NCBI RefSeq assembly: GCF_002975175.1
Contig: NZ_PCNZ01000031.1
Span: 1 to 35,591 of the forward strand
Source of the DNA: Bacillus sp. MYb209
GTDB taxonomy: Bacteria > Bacillota > Bacilli > Bacillales > Bacillaceae_G
Length of the DNA stretch: 35,591 nt
Reading direction: 5' to 3'
Below are positions 22,955 through 30,773 of the stretch, one piece after another (the stretch's first letter is position 1; each line of letters opens with the position of its first letter). A model generated the notes under the pieces. The model was not told the DNA's origin and did no database searches. It saw only the letters and a list, made by a program, of their open reading frames with translations. Position numbers and translations under genes: made by a program.

Positions 22955-23521
22955 TTGAAAAAAGAAGAAAATGACAAAGAAATCAAAAGATTAACGCGAG
23001 AAAGAAATAAATTGGCCAACAAGTTGGATACGAGAGATATTATTAGTGATCGTTATGACTTGGAGGTTCCAAAGGAGTATGAAAGAAAAATCGATAATTC
23101 AAAATGTTTTTCTCATGATAAAGGTGATTTTGGGGAAGAAGTGACAAAAATCTTAGCTAGACAAAATAATTTAGGTAAAGACGTTTCCGATCTATTCCAA
23201 GTGGGGAGAAACGGCATAGATGTAGCGTTCCTATCGGAAGGGCCGCCGCCAAAGTTAACGATTATTGAATCGAAGGCATCAGATTCCGCTAGTTTTAGTT
23301 ACTCGGATAAACAGAAAAAGGGCGGAGATAAGTACTTCCAAGACATGGTTAAAAGCAATGATTCTAGGTATGCCAGTTTTAGAGATAACTTAGCGGAACT
23401 GAAGGAGGAGAATCCTGGTCTAAAATTCGAATTTATTAGAGTTGAAACAGATATCAAGATCACTGATATTGGATTCGGCGTTGATGAGTTACAGGTAAAG
23501 AACTGGAAGAAAATAGATTAA
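22955..23521 (+). CDS. PD-(D/E)xK nuclease-type toxin module
   Basis: 188 residues from a TTG without a ribosome site. A Lys/Glu-rich start leads into GDFGEEVTKILARQ, then GRNGIDVAF and LTIIESKASDS. The Asp in GIDVAF and the ESK follow the restriction-endonuclease-fold pattern D...ExK with a helix-borne Glu (GEE) before it. I therefore read it as a DNA-cleaving toxin domain (Tox-REase group). There is no export domain, and the frame upstream is stopped, so it is probably silent. An immunity pair follows. Confidence 0.65.
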   Translation: MKKEENDKEIKRLTRERNKLANKLDTRDIISDRYDLEVPKEYERKIDNSKCFSHDKGDFGEEVTKILARQNNLGKDVSDLFQVGRNGIDVAFLSEGPPPKLTIIESKASDSASFSYSDKQKKGGDKYFQDMVKSNDSRYASFRDNLAELKEENPGLKFEFIRVETDIKITDIGFGVDELQVKNWKKID

Positions 23522-23538
23522 TTCATAGGTGGGATACA

Positions 23539-24513
23539 ATGATAAACCAAAAAAAGTTAGAAATGGCTTTTAAAAGATATAGCAAAAATTTTGTGGATGG
23601 AATCAAATTTGAAGATGTTAAAGATAAATATAATGTCAGTAGAAGAAAGATTGAGAAAATCGTTGAGCAAAATGAAACAGATAAAGATCACATACTATTA
23701 ATAAATCTAAGCAAAATTTCCTCATATCACTTGTCATTATGGAAAAACGATGTATTGATCAGCGGGGGAAACAATGCAGAAGGATTAAAGAACATGCAGA
23801 AAGTATTATTTTACCAGTGCATGGGACAGGATCTCTATACAAGCAGGTATCCAGGGATGATCTTGGAATATACGTTTAGAGAAGTCGTCCTCACATTAGT
23901 TCATTTTGCAATGTATGGATGGGAGAAAGAAGAAAATATATTATATGATTTTATGACTCATCACTTCGGTGAACATTTAATAGATGCCAATGAAGAGGAT
24001 AGACATATTTGGTTTTTGCTAGAGCTGTACTTGCAGTATAGAAATAAAACCATCATGGGAACGAATAAAAAATTGCATCTAGCTGTGAAAAATAAGTTTA
24101 AGGAAGCTGAACTGCGATGCGGCTCAATCCCTGAAGACCTGAACATTTATGATGAAGTGCTGGAACGTTGGTCGACTGGTGATTTAGAAGAAATAGAACA
24201 TCTAATTTCGATAATGTCACAGTATCATTCTGCATTAGCTTCTGAAATCGGACAGCTAGGTGAATTTGGCGATTTCGGATACGGATTTTATCCTTTTGAA
24301 ATCTTATTCTTGATCCATGTAAGGAAACAACTAGGTTTGCCAGTACCTACTCAATTCGATAATTTTCTGATGAATACTCCAGAAGCGAAAATGGTATTTA
24401 GAGAACGTGAGCCATACCCTGAGTGGGATCCCGTGCTTCAGATGATCGATCAATTTTATCGTAAAAACTACCCAGAATATATTCCTAACAAGCATGGAGA
24501 ATTATTTCAATAA
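23539..24513 (+). CDS. Large putative immunity protein of the PD-(D/E)xK cassette
   Basis: 324 residues, helical and aromatic-rich. It starts 17 bp after the toxin stop with AGGTGGG before the ATG. The N-terminal about 50 residues (KFEDVKDKYNVSRRKIEKIV) look like a small helical segment; later blocks are YGWEKEENILYDFMTHHFGE and LGEFGDFGYGFYPFEILFLI. It is unusually long for an immunity protein. It may be Imm49-like, but I cannot confirm that. Confidence 0.5.
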   Translation: MINQKKLEMAFKRYSKNFVDGIKFEDVKDKYNVSRRKIEKIVEQNETDKDHILLINLSKISSYHLSLWKNDVLISGGNNAEGLKNMQKVLFYQCMGQDLYTSRYPGMILEYTFREVVLTLVHFAMYGWEKEENILYDFMTHHFGEHLIDANEEDRHIWFLLELYLQYRNKTIMGTNKKLHLAVKNKFKEAELRCGSIPEDLNIYDEVLERWSTGDLEEIEHLISIMSQYHSALASEIGQLGEFGDFGYGFYPFEILFLIHVRKQLGLPVPTQFDNFLMNTPEAKMVFREREPYPEWDPVLQMIDQFYRKNYPEYIPNKHGELFQ

Positions 24514-24529
24514 AAGGGAGGAAGCTAAT

Positions 24530-24985
24530 ATGCCGGATAAAGGGATAGCACAGATTATATTTCCTGATAGCAAGGATTTGGAAACGTTTTTGAAGGAACA
24601 AGGAAGTTATGACTTACATGAAGACCTATTAAAATATGGATTGACGACGAAACAGTTTTTATACGTTGACTATAAAGGTGAGCAATACCAAGAAATTGTC
24701 AATTTTATTCTTGATTACGAATTTGCCCACCAAATTGAATTAGCAACACAAGAAGAACTCGAGAAATTAGAAGCATTTAATTATGAATTTTTACCTGAAA
24801 AGATCCAAGAGGTCAACAAAATACTGTCACCAAAGGGGTATGGACTATTTTCATATCCAAATTCGGGCGACTTCTTCGCACTATTCATTGTAAAAATAGA
24901 GACTATAACAAAATTGCTGCAAGAAGAAGTGCTGCTTGATGATAGAATCCCTTTTCAAGAAAGGTGTATCAAGTATTATAGATAG
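24530..24985 (+). CDS. DUF6630-like accessory or immunity protein
   Basis: 151 residues from the ATG at 24530, chosen for GGGAGGAAGC upstream; an earlier start at 24494 would overlap the previous gene without a ribosome site. The end (KGYGLFSYPNSGDFFALFIV) recalls DUF6630 proteins. It follows the 23539 gene by 16 bp in the same transcript, so this cassette has two partner genes. Confidence 0.55.
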   Translation: MPDKGIAQIIFPDSKDLETFLKEQGSYDLHEDLLKYGLTTKQFLYVDYKGEQYQEIVNFILDYEFAHQIELATQEELEKLEAFNYEFLPEKIQEVNKILSPKGYGLFSYPNSGDFFALFIVKIETITKLLQEEVLLDDRIPFQERCIKYYR

Positions 24986-25005
24986 ACCTAAGATTGTATG
25001 TCTTC

Positions 25006-25033
25006 AACCTTGACTCCGGTCAAGGTTTCTTTA
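25006..25033 (+). terminator. Terminator after the 22955-24985 cassette
   Basis: AACCTTGAC, TCCG loop, GTCAAGGTT, then TCTTTA. Confidence 0.75.
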
Positions 25034-25441
25034 TAAGTTAATATCAAGATTGCATAGCTATCTAGAATGTGCTATTTTTGGCCATGTACGATTGTAATAA
25101 CGCCATGTGTTACGGTGATCATTCATGTTCTTGCAAATCTATTTAAAACTTTTCGCATGAACATTAGTCAAAATAATAAAGATGTTTTGAATTTGGAAGG
25201 CTTGATACTAGAAATAGAAAAATAAGTTGAGAGATGTGCCTATTTTGTGAGTTACTTGGACACTGACAAAGGTACATGCTCAATAAAGGAAGTCAATAGC
25301 AACGTTAGGAGAACGTAGTGGCTATTGACTTTTTTATTTTTACAATTGGGCTAGAATGAGGGTAAAACAATGCAACTCGTGCCAACAATCATAAATGCTG
25401 AATTTGGACATCTGGGTGGTGTAGGAGAGATAAACGCATGA
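25034..25441. other. Intergenic stretch with a gene relic and a second terminator
   Basis: It holds a short frame (MNISQNNKDVLNLEGLILEI to TAA at about 25225) without a ribosome site and the terminator at 25290. No intact gene is visible. Confidence 0.35.
25290..25335 (+). terminator. Strong terminator
   Basis: AAGTCAATAGC pairs with GCTATTGACTT around a loop of about 20 bases that contains AACGTT and AACGT, followed by TTTTATTTTT. Confidence 0.75.
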
Positions 25442-25474
25442 GCGTTTAAACCCGGAGGATTTGCAAATAAATAA
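25442..25474 (+). pseudogene. Toxin tip (last 10 codons) before the DUF6985-like gene
   Basis: AFKPGGFANK and TAA, the counterpart of AFEPRGFASK at 18672. The rest of the toxin is missing in both places. Confidence 0.5.
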
Positions 25475-25489
25475 TAAGGAGATTATAAA

Positions 25490-25957
25490 ATGACAATAAA
25501 TGATAAAGTTTTTGGAGAACTTGATTATCAGTATACATGGGTAGGATACAGAACCATAAAGTTTTTAGGAAACGACACGGAGATAGCATTATTAATTGGA
25601 GGAGAAGATGATGGTAAATTTGATGAAGGTCAATATGTGGCATACAATTCATTAATGGATAATTGGGAGAAAATCCAACATAACATATTACAACCAATTT
25701 TAAATTATTATAAACAAAAAAGGCATGAGCTTGGTTATGATGTTGCATTTAATGAAGACTACCCATTAATTGAAACAGTTGATCAATTAATAGAACATAT
25801 AACATTAGTAGGTATTTCTGTTCCGTATGATTTCCTTCGCGATGGACGTGATGTAGGGGTCTCGTTTGATTGTTCATGGGATGAGGAAAATGGTTTAGGA
25901 ATTCGTCTTATAAATGAAAGGGTAGATGAAGTAGGTTATCAAGATGTCGCTATTTAA
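25490..25957 (+). CDS. DUF6985-like immunity protein
   Basis: 155 residues. FGELDYQYTW, the QYVAYNSLMDNW segment, NYYKQKRHELGYD, FDCSWDEENGLGIRLI and the end EVGYQDVAI recall DUF6985 proteins, which are common next to LXG toxins. AAGGAG precedes the ATG. It is the intact version of the broken gene at 18718. Its toxin is reduced to ten codons. Confidence 0.65.
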   Translation: MTINDKVFGELDYQYTWVGYRTIKFLGNDTEIALLIGGEDDGKFDEGQYVAYNSLMDNWEKIQHNILQPILNYYKQKRHELGYDVAFNEDYPLIETVDQLIEHITLVGISVPYDFLRDGRDVGVSFDCSWDEENGLGIRLINERVDEVGYQDVAI

Positions 25958-25984
25958 AATAGGGTATTAAAAAGTACAGACCTC

Positions 25985-26263
25985 ATGATGGTTGTATCAT
26001 CAAAGAGTATTATGTGCAATGATAGAATAGAAAACGAAGTACGAGCTTAGGCGAGATGACATTTTATTAGGCGATCAATATAAATGCATGGAATGTATAT
26101 TAAACTAAAGAACTCGTACAAACTCGTAAGTTTTAACATAATATTTGTCACAACATATAAAGGCTGTCGAACTGTTACTATAAAACTTACAAATTTAATG
26201 CTACTTAAAAACAGATGAGTTTAAAGCACTTGATTGTCTACGATAGGCAACAAGTGCTTTTTA
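25985..26263. repeat. Inter-cassette repeat, copy 4
   Basis: The first inverted repeat is decayed (ATGATGGT-TGT-ATCATCA). GTACGAG/CTCGTAC and GTAAGTTTT/AAAACTTAC are perfect. The terminator lies at 26223-26263. The next toxin frame begins 20 bp later at GGTACGGGTAAT. Confidence 0.8.
26223..26263 (+). terminator. Terminator inside repeat copy 4
   Basis: AAAGCACTTG and CAAGTGCTTT form a perfect stem with an inner TTGTC/GGCAA stem and T5. Confidence 0.85.
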
Positions 26264-26282
26264 TTTTAAGATTACAACATAG

Positions 26283-26819
26283 GGTACGGGTAATAGAAGT
26301 AAGGCAGTAAGTGAAGTTAATTTAAATAATATAGATGATTTTATTAACGGAACTAAGAATTTTGATGATGTATTAGATGATTATGCTCGACATTATATTG
26401 AGGTAATAGATATTAAAAGCTGGTCTTGGGCCAATAATATTAAAGGTGGAAATAAATTAACAAGTAATAAAGGAAAAATGATAAAACAACGAGCTAAAGA
26501 ACTAGGTCTTATACCGGAAGTTGAAGTGAAAAAAGTAGAAGGTATGCGCTATGGATTTGCTGATTTTGAAGGACTTGGTCTAGTAGTGCATAAAGATGAA
26601 CTTCCAAAAGATTTATGGTTAAAAAGAGATGTGGAGCAATTTGACTGGTTGAACAACAGGCTTCCAGAAGATATAAGGGTTATGGTGGAAAATGGTTCTT
26701 ATACGTGGCATCATACTGAAGTACCAGGGAAAATGCAACTAGTTCCTTATGGAATCCATGATATTACTGTTCATAATGGTGGAAGGACTAAAGGAATGTG
26801 GTTAGATGCGCCAAGATAA
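26283..26819 (+). CDS. WHH-type nuclease toxin module without a start
   Basis: The frame runs from GGTACGGGTAAT (26283), immediately after a TAG, to 26819; the first ATG is at 26478. Residues about 35-70 (DYARHYIEVIDIKSWSWANN) and the end YTWHHTEVPGKMQLVPYGIH plus HNGGRTKGMW fit the WHH family of HNH/Endo VII nucleases; WHH and the later His residues bind metal and cleave. A full-length domain with no start, ribosome site or export domain: a silent cassette that needs fusion to an LXG gene. The SUKH and Imm22-like genes follow. Confidence 0.75.
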   Translation, partial: GTGNRSKAVSEVNLNNIDDFINGTKNFDDVLDDYARHYIEVIDIKSWSWANNIKGGNKLTSNKGKMIKQRAKELGLIPEVEVKKVEGMRYGFADFEGLGLVVHKDELPKDLWLKRDVEQFDWLNNRLPEDIRVMVENGSYTWHHTEVPGKMQLVPYGIHDITVHNGGRTKGMWLDAPR

Positions 26820-26840
26820 TAAAAAAAAGGAGTGTTTTTA

Positions 26841-27311
26841 ATGGAAATAAAAAAAGAATCTATAATTTATCCGTTACCATCTGATAGTTTGATATTAAGG
26901 AAAGAAGAATTTTGGAGAGTTCAACTACCGATAGATTATAAGAATTTCATAAAAGTTAATAATGGTGGTTCCCCAGAAAAGAAATCTTTTGGGTGTAATA
27001 ACCATAGCTATGGAGTTATTAGGTTTTTATGTATTCTTGAAGCCCCAGAAAATATTGAAATAGGTATGTTTGATATTGATGTAACATGGACTCAGCTAGA
27101 TGAGAGACTTACGGATGATGGAGATTCACTGGGAGTAGCTTTATTACCAATTGCTGTATTATTTGCCGGTGATTTTTTATGTTTAGATTTTAGAGAATCA
27201 AAAAATAACCCTAAAGTTTGTGTGTGGGATCATGAGAATTCTGCTGAACTTGAACCAGTAAGTTATCATGTTGCAGATACCTTCTATGAATTTATGGGTA
27301 TGCTTCACTAA
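26841..27311 (+). CDS. SUKH-superfamily (SMI1/KNR4-like) immunity protein
   Basis: 156 residues from ATG 26841, with AAAAGGAG upstream; the GTG at 26832 overlaps that ribosome site. PSDSLILRKEEFWRVQLPID, FIKVNNGGSP and the later LLPIAVLFAGDFLCLDF follow the SUKH pattern. WHH toxins paired with SUKH proteins are a known combination, and the gene is 21 bp after the toxin stop. Confidence 0.75.
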   Translation: MEIKKESIIYPLPSDSLILRKEEFWRVQLPIDYKNFIKVNNGGSPEKKSFGCNNHSYGVIRFLCILEAPENIEIGMFDIDVTWTQLDERLTDDGDSLGVALLPIAVLFAGDFLCLDFRESKNNPKVCVWDHENSAELEPVSYHVADTFYEFMGMLH

Positions 27312-27381
27312 TACATCTATCTAGACAAATCACATGATTAAAACTAGCTAAAGGAACTCTAAAAAAATGAGGAGTAATAAT

Positions 27382-27771
27382 ATGGAATATAGTGGAATGG
27401 TTTCGGTCTGGTTTGGGGTTTCTAAATCATTTGAGAGCCTTGAAGAGTATGTTGATATAGAATATACGGAAGATGGAGATTCAATAGACTCAACGTTTGG
27501 GGAAAACTTTGAATTTGGTTATTATGATGAAGATAACATTGAAATTTGTTTTTATGAAGATCCTAAAAATAATGTAGAAGATATTTTAAAAGATTTTTCT
27601 TATAGTGAACAAATTATCCCAAAAATAAAAGAGTTAATAAATGCTGATAATTTAGTATATAGTATTAATTCTGTTATTGTACTCTATGATTTTAAATACA
27701 ATGAAGCGAAAAGTGAAGATGAATCCGAAAATATAGAAATTAAATTTATTGGTAATGTACTATACAAGTAG
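27382..27771 (+). CDS. Imm22-like immunity protein
   Basis: 129 residues. The ATG at 27382 is preferred; the earlier ATG at 27367 contains the GAGGAG ribosome site. MVSVWFGVSKSFESLEEYVD, the DSTFGENFEFGYYDEDNIEI block and the acidic make-up match Imm22 (VxVWxG..., then SxFG and DxD). It is the second immunity gene behind the WHH toxin, or the survivor of another cassette. Confidence 0.6.
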   Translation: MEYSGMVSVWFGVSKSFESLEEYVDIEYTEDGDSIDSTFGENFEFGYYDEDNIEICFYEDPKNNVEDILKDFSYSEQIIPKIKELINADNLVYSINSVIVLYDFKYNEAKSEDESENIEIKFIGNVLYK

Positions 27772-28009
27772 CTTGTACAAGTTCGTTAGTTTAAATGTAC
27801 TATTTGTTATGAAATACAAAACATATTATATTATCAGTATCAAATGATTGTATGCACAAACTTAAAGTGACTAGTGACTTAAAACTTTAGAACACATATG
27901 AATTGAAAGCACTTGATTGTCTACGATAGACGACGAGTGCTTTTTTGTTTAAGCATGAAAAGTGAAAAGAGCGTTATAATTTTATAAGTGCACTGAGGGT
28001 ACGGGTAAA
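27771..28009. repeat. Inter-cassette repeat, copy 5 (3' part with junction)
   Basis: It starts within the repeat at GCTTGTACAAGTTCGT, lacks the first inverted repeat and the AAAACTTAC arm, and keeps the terminator at 27906-27947. It is followed by TATAATTTTATAAG (27975) and GGTACGGGTAAA (27998), as in copy 1. Confidence 0.7.
27906..27947 (+). terminator. Terminator inside repeat copy 5
   Basis: AAAGCACTTG and CGAGTGCTTT form the stem (one G-U), followed by a T-run. Confidence 0.8.
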
Positions 28010-28042
28010 AGTAGTGCTGAAGTAAGTGAAGTTAAAACATTA

Positions 28043-28495
28043 GTGGACAAAGAAAAACAGTTTACAAACGGTAGGAAAAATAGGTTGAAACCGAATATTA
28101 GGTATAAAACAGGGGAATACGACTATTTTTATGAAGCAGATAACCTTGGAAGAATTGAAAAATTTGAAACAGATAAGCTACAATTAACTGAAAGAGAGAA
28201 GAGATTATCACATAGTAAAAATACACCAGGAAAAGTAAAGGGACAAGATAATGTGGGGCACGTAGCAGGTGATAGATTTGATGGTTCACCTAAACTAGAT
28301 AATTTAGCTTCTCAATTAGAGAAAGTTAACAAAAGTATATATAAGAGAATAGAAAATCAATGGGCAACAGCGTTAGAAGAAGGGAAGCATGTCAAAGTAA
28401 AGGTTGAAATTAAATATGATGGAGATAATTTACGACCATCAGAATTTAATATGCAATACGAAATAGATGAAAATATTTTGAGCGTGATATTTTAA
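28043..28495 (+). CDS. DNA/RNA non-specific endonuclease toxin module (YeeF-CT type)
   Basis: 150 residues from a GTG, but the frame is open from 27980 through GTGKSSAEVSEVK at the repeat junction. YKTGEYDYFYEADNLGRIEK, then GQDNVGHVAGDRFDG (the His of the D/NxGHxxG motif is catalytic in this fold), WATALEEGKHVKVKVEIKYD and RPSEFNMQYEI match Endonuclease_NS_2 toxins such as the end of B. subtilis YeeF. A YezG protein follows, as in B. subtilis. The domain seems whole but has no ribosome site or export part. Confidence 0.75.
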   Translation: MDKEKQFTNGRKNRLKPNIRYKTGEYDYFYEADNLGRIEKFETDKLQLTEREKRLSHSKNTPGKVKGQDNVGHVAGDRFDGSPKLDNLASQLEKVNKSIYKRIENQWATALEEGKHVKVKVEIKYDGDNLRPSEFNMQYEIDENILSVIF

Positions 28496-28513
28496 ATTCA
28501 AAAGGAGATTATT

Positions 28514-28969
28514 ATGAATAAGGTATTTGAAGATTATTTTAGTGAATTACAGGCAGATATGGTCTCTATATGTTTAGAATACGTAGAGGAAAGAGCAAAT
28601 AAAATATATATTTATTGCTCTTTTGAAGATAATATTATAGCAAGTGACTATTTCTATAATATAAATGGAGTAATGGTAGAACGCCATAAAATAAATGACA
28701 TTATAAGTAGTAATGAAGAAAAATATGATACCTCTATAGAACGACAAAAAGGTGTTGTTAGAATATTAAATAATGACATAAAGAATATGATTAGGCTATG
28801 TAAAGAATATAAAAGAGAAATGCCAACAGAAATGAAATTAGTATATGATGTATTAAAAAATAGCTTGAAAGCAGAATACAAATATGATTTGGTATATTCT
28901 AATGATCCAATTAAAGAAGCAGATGATATAGCTATGGAATGGTTCAATGAGTTAAAAAAAGGAAATTAG
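28514..28969 (+). CDS. YezG/DUF600-family immunity protein, paralogue 2
   Basis: 151 residues with FSELQADMVSICLEYVEERA, the block REMPTEMKLVYDV and KAEYKYDLVYSNDPI. AAAGGAG precedes the ATG, 18 bp after the endonuclease stop. This is the one YezG copy beside a complete endonuclease domain. It is the most diverged from the pair at 20088 and 29656. Confidence 0.85.
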   Translation: MNKVFEDYFSELQADMVSICLEYVEERANKIYIYCSFEDNIIASDYFYNINGVMVERHKINDIISSNEEKYDTSIERQKGVVRILNNDIKNMIRLCKEYKREMPTEMKLVYDVLKNSLKAEYKYDLVYSNDPIKEADDIAMEWFNELKKGN

Positions 28970-28978
28970 ATGTTATTT

Positions 28979-29040
28979 AAAAATAGAAAGATACTTAATT
29001 CAAGAGTATAAAGTCTTGAATAGCATCTTTCTATTTTTTT
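28979..29040 (+). terminator. Long terminator after the YezG paralogue 2
   Basis: AAAAATAGAAAGAT and ATCTTTCTATTTTT pair, enclosing a second stem TTCAAGA/TCTTGAA. Confidence 0.75.
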
Positions 29041-29104
29041 GTTACTAGGGGTTTGACAATGTTAGTCTATTTGAATAGTATAGTTAATTTGAGTCAATAT
29101 CGTG

Positions 29105-29340
29105 GACACAAAAAAGTTAAATCTAAGCGATTTCTTTAACCAAATTTTTTTTGCTTGAGAAGTTTTATAACGGGTGTTAATATAGCTTCGCTTACAGTTA
29201 TAAAATCTCTCAATGTATTACAATAATACTAGAGTTGCTTGCTTAAACGTGACGTATTGTGTGCAGTGTACTTCTTTTTTAGAATGGCGTGAAACGACTT
29301 GATACAAGTGTTATCATATGGACACTTCCTCTTTGAAATC
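29105..29340 (-). pseudogene. Decayed IS3-family transposase end
   Basis: The minus strand encodes YIERFYNCKRSYINTRYKTS, the conserved end of IS3-family OrfB integrases (YIExFYNxxRxHxxLxYxTP). Stops and frameshifts follow upstream. The element edge seems to be near 29103 (GGACACAAAAAAGTT). It has replaced most of a repeat copy and a toxin. Confidence 0.65.
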
Positions 29341-29387
29341 TATTGTAAAAGGTAAGAACTTCATGAAATTGCGTCCATATAATCATA

Positions 29388-29470
29388 CGAATATACATGA
29401 ACTTAAAACGCTTGATTGTCTACAATAGATGACGAGTGATTTTTTGCGTTTTAGCATAGAAAAGATACAT
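29388..29470. repeat. Inter-cassette repeat, copy 6 (terminator part)
   Basis: Only the end is left: GAACTTAAAACGCTTGATTGTC with GACGAGTGATTTTTTG, a drifted form of the terminator hairpin, then an AT-rich tract like that in copies 1 and 5. Confidence 0.6.
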
Positions 29471-29610
29471 TATATTTTTATAAATTCATGAAGTGTTTTA
29501 TAGATTATAATGGTTATGTATAATGTAAGACCGTAGTAGAGAAATATTATAAAAAGTGTCAAAGCAACAACCAACCATGGATTAGTAGCAAAATTGCACT
29601 TGGTAAGCAA

Positions 29611-29634
29611 GACTCTTCAGTTCTAAAGAATTAA
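29611..29634 (+). pseudogene. Endonuclease toxin tip (about 7 codons)
   Basis: DSSVLKN and TAA are followed by the same 20-bp leader as the YezG gene at 20088, where the toxin ends in DFQVIKN. The rest of 29471-29610 has no recognisable coding sequence. Confidence 0.4.
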
Positions 29635-29655
29635 TCTAAGGAGTGAAAAAGTAGT

Positions 29656-30111
29656 ATGAAAGAATTTGAGGATAAATTTAGTGAATTGCAAGCAGATATG
29701 ATATCTATATGTATGGAATATATTGAGGATAGAGCGGATAAATTATATGTTTATGCTTCTTGCGAAGGAAATATTATTTCGAGTAAGTTCTTTTATTTAA
29801 TTAACAATAAGTACGTAAAATGTCATAAAGTGAATGATGTATTGAAGGATGGAGAAGAAAGATACGATGTGTCTCCAAACAGAATGCTCATGGTATTGAA
29901 CATAATAAATGAAGATATTGAAAAAGTAGAAGCATTATGTAAAGAATATGAGAGAGAGATGCCGACCGAGATGAAATTAATCTATAATGTTCAAAGTGGC
30001 AACTTTAAAGCTGAATACAATTATGATTTGGTATATACGAATGATGATGTTAAAACGGCGAATCATATTGCTGATGAGTGGTTTGAAGAAGTGAAAAATA
30101 ATAACCTTTAA
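29656..30111 (+). CDS. YezG/DUF600-family immunity protein, paralogue 3
   Basis: 151 residues, very like paralogue 1 (20088) along its length and in both flanks, ending in the same KTANHIADEWFEEVKNNNL-type tail. AAGGAG precedes the ATG. No toxin remains beyond a few codons. Recent duplication or recombination through the flanking repeats is the simplest explanation. Confidence 0.85.
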   Translation: MKEFEDKFSELQADMISICMEYIEDRADKLYVYASCEGNIISSKFFYLINNKYVKCHKVNDVLKDGEERYDVSPNRMLMVLNIINEDIEKVEALCKEYEREMPTEMKLIYNVQSGNFKAEYNYDLVYTNDDVKTANHIADEWFEEVKNNNL

Positions 30112-30150
30112 AAGGTAGTAATAGTTATATCTAAGTTGAATGGATAACTC

Positions 30151-30331
30151 ATGGTGGTTGTACCATCATGGGGTACTATATGCAATTCTAGAATAGAAAA
30201 CGAAGTACGAGATTAAGCGAGATGACGAATTACTAGGCGATGAATATTAATACATGGGATCTATATGAAACTAACTAACTCGTACAAGTTCGTAAGTTTT
30301 AACGTATTACTTTTCACGATTTATAAAAGGT
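30151..30331. repeat. Inter-cassette repeat, copy 7 (5' part)
   Basis: ATGGTGGT-TGT-ACCATCAT (30151-30169), GTACGAG, CTCGTAC and GTAAGTTTT are present. The match stops at about 30330 before the second arm and terminator, where a toxin frame begins directly. Confidence 0.75.
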
Positions 30332-30406
30332 GAGGAAGTCAAACTTCCTAATGTTAAAACAGAAAAGGTTACCTTTAATAAAAGAAATCCAAATGACACA
30401 GCTCAA

Positions 30407-30751
30407 TTGCGAAGGGATTTTAATAAGGTCAGGAAAAATTTGATGAAATCTATGGCTGATAATCCTGAAAAAATAAAGGAATTAAAAAAATCTGGAATCT
30501 CAGATAATGATATTGAAGATATGAAGGAATACGCACTAGTTCCTGACGGTTGGCAAGTCCATCATAAAACTCCTTTGGATCAAGGGGGTACCAATGATGT
30601 GGAAAACTTAGTTCTAATAAAAAACCATCCCTATCACAAGGTTATTACAAATGAACAAAATTCATTAACAAAGGGTATGAAACCTGGGGACAGTAAAATA
30701 ATAGATTTTCCTATTCCAAAAGGAGACATTTATCCTCCTAATAAGGAATAA
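30407..30751 (+). CDS. HNH nuclease toxin module
   Basis: 114 residues from a TTG, with the frame open upstream past 30332 (EEVKLPNVKTEKVTF). The core PDGWQVHHKTPLDQGGTNDV, ENLVLIKNHPYHKVI and TNEQNS is a clear HNH fold: HH, the Asn of ENL and a final His. It ends with PIPKGDIYPP, as in many secreted HNH toxins. No ribosome site or start fits, so it is probably a silent module. It is joined to the middle of repeat copy 7. Confidence 0.75.
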   Translation: MRRDFNKVRKNLMKSMADNPEKIKELKKSGISDNDIEDMKEYALVPDGWQVHHKTPLDQGGTNDVENLVLIKNHPYHKVITNEQNSLTKGMKPGDSKIIDFPIPKGDIYPPNKE

Positions 30752-30773
30752 ATATTTTTTAAAAGGGGATTAT

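Noticed and set aside
17321-30331. CRISPR array
   Set aside because: The repeats are about 280 bp and separated by kilobases of genes, with no short regular repeat-spacer units and no cas genes.
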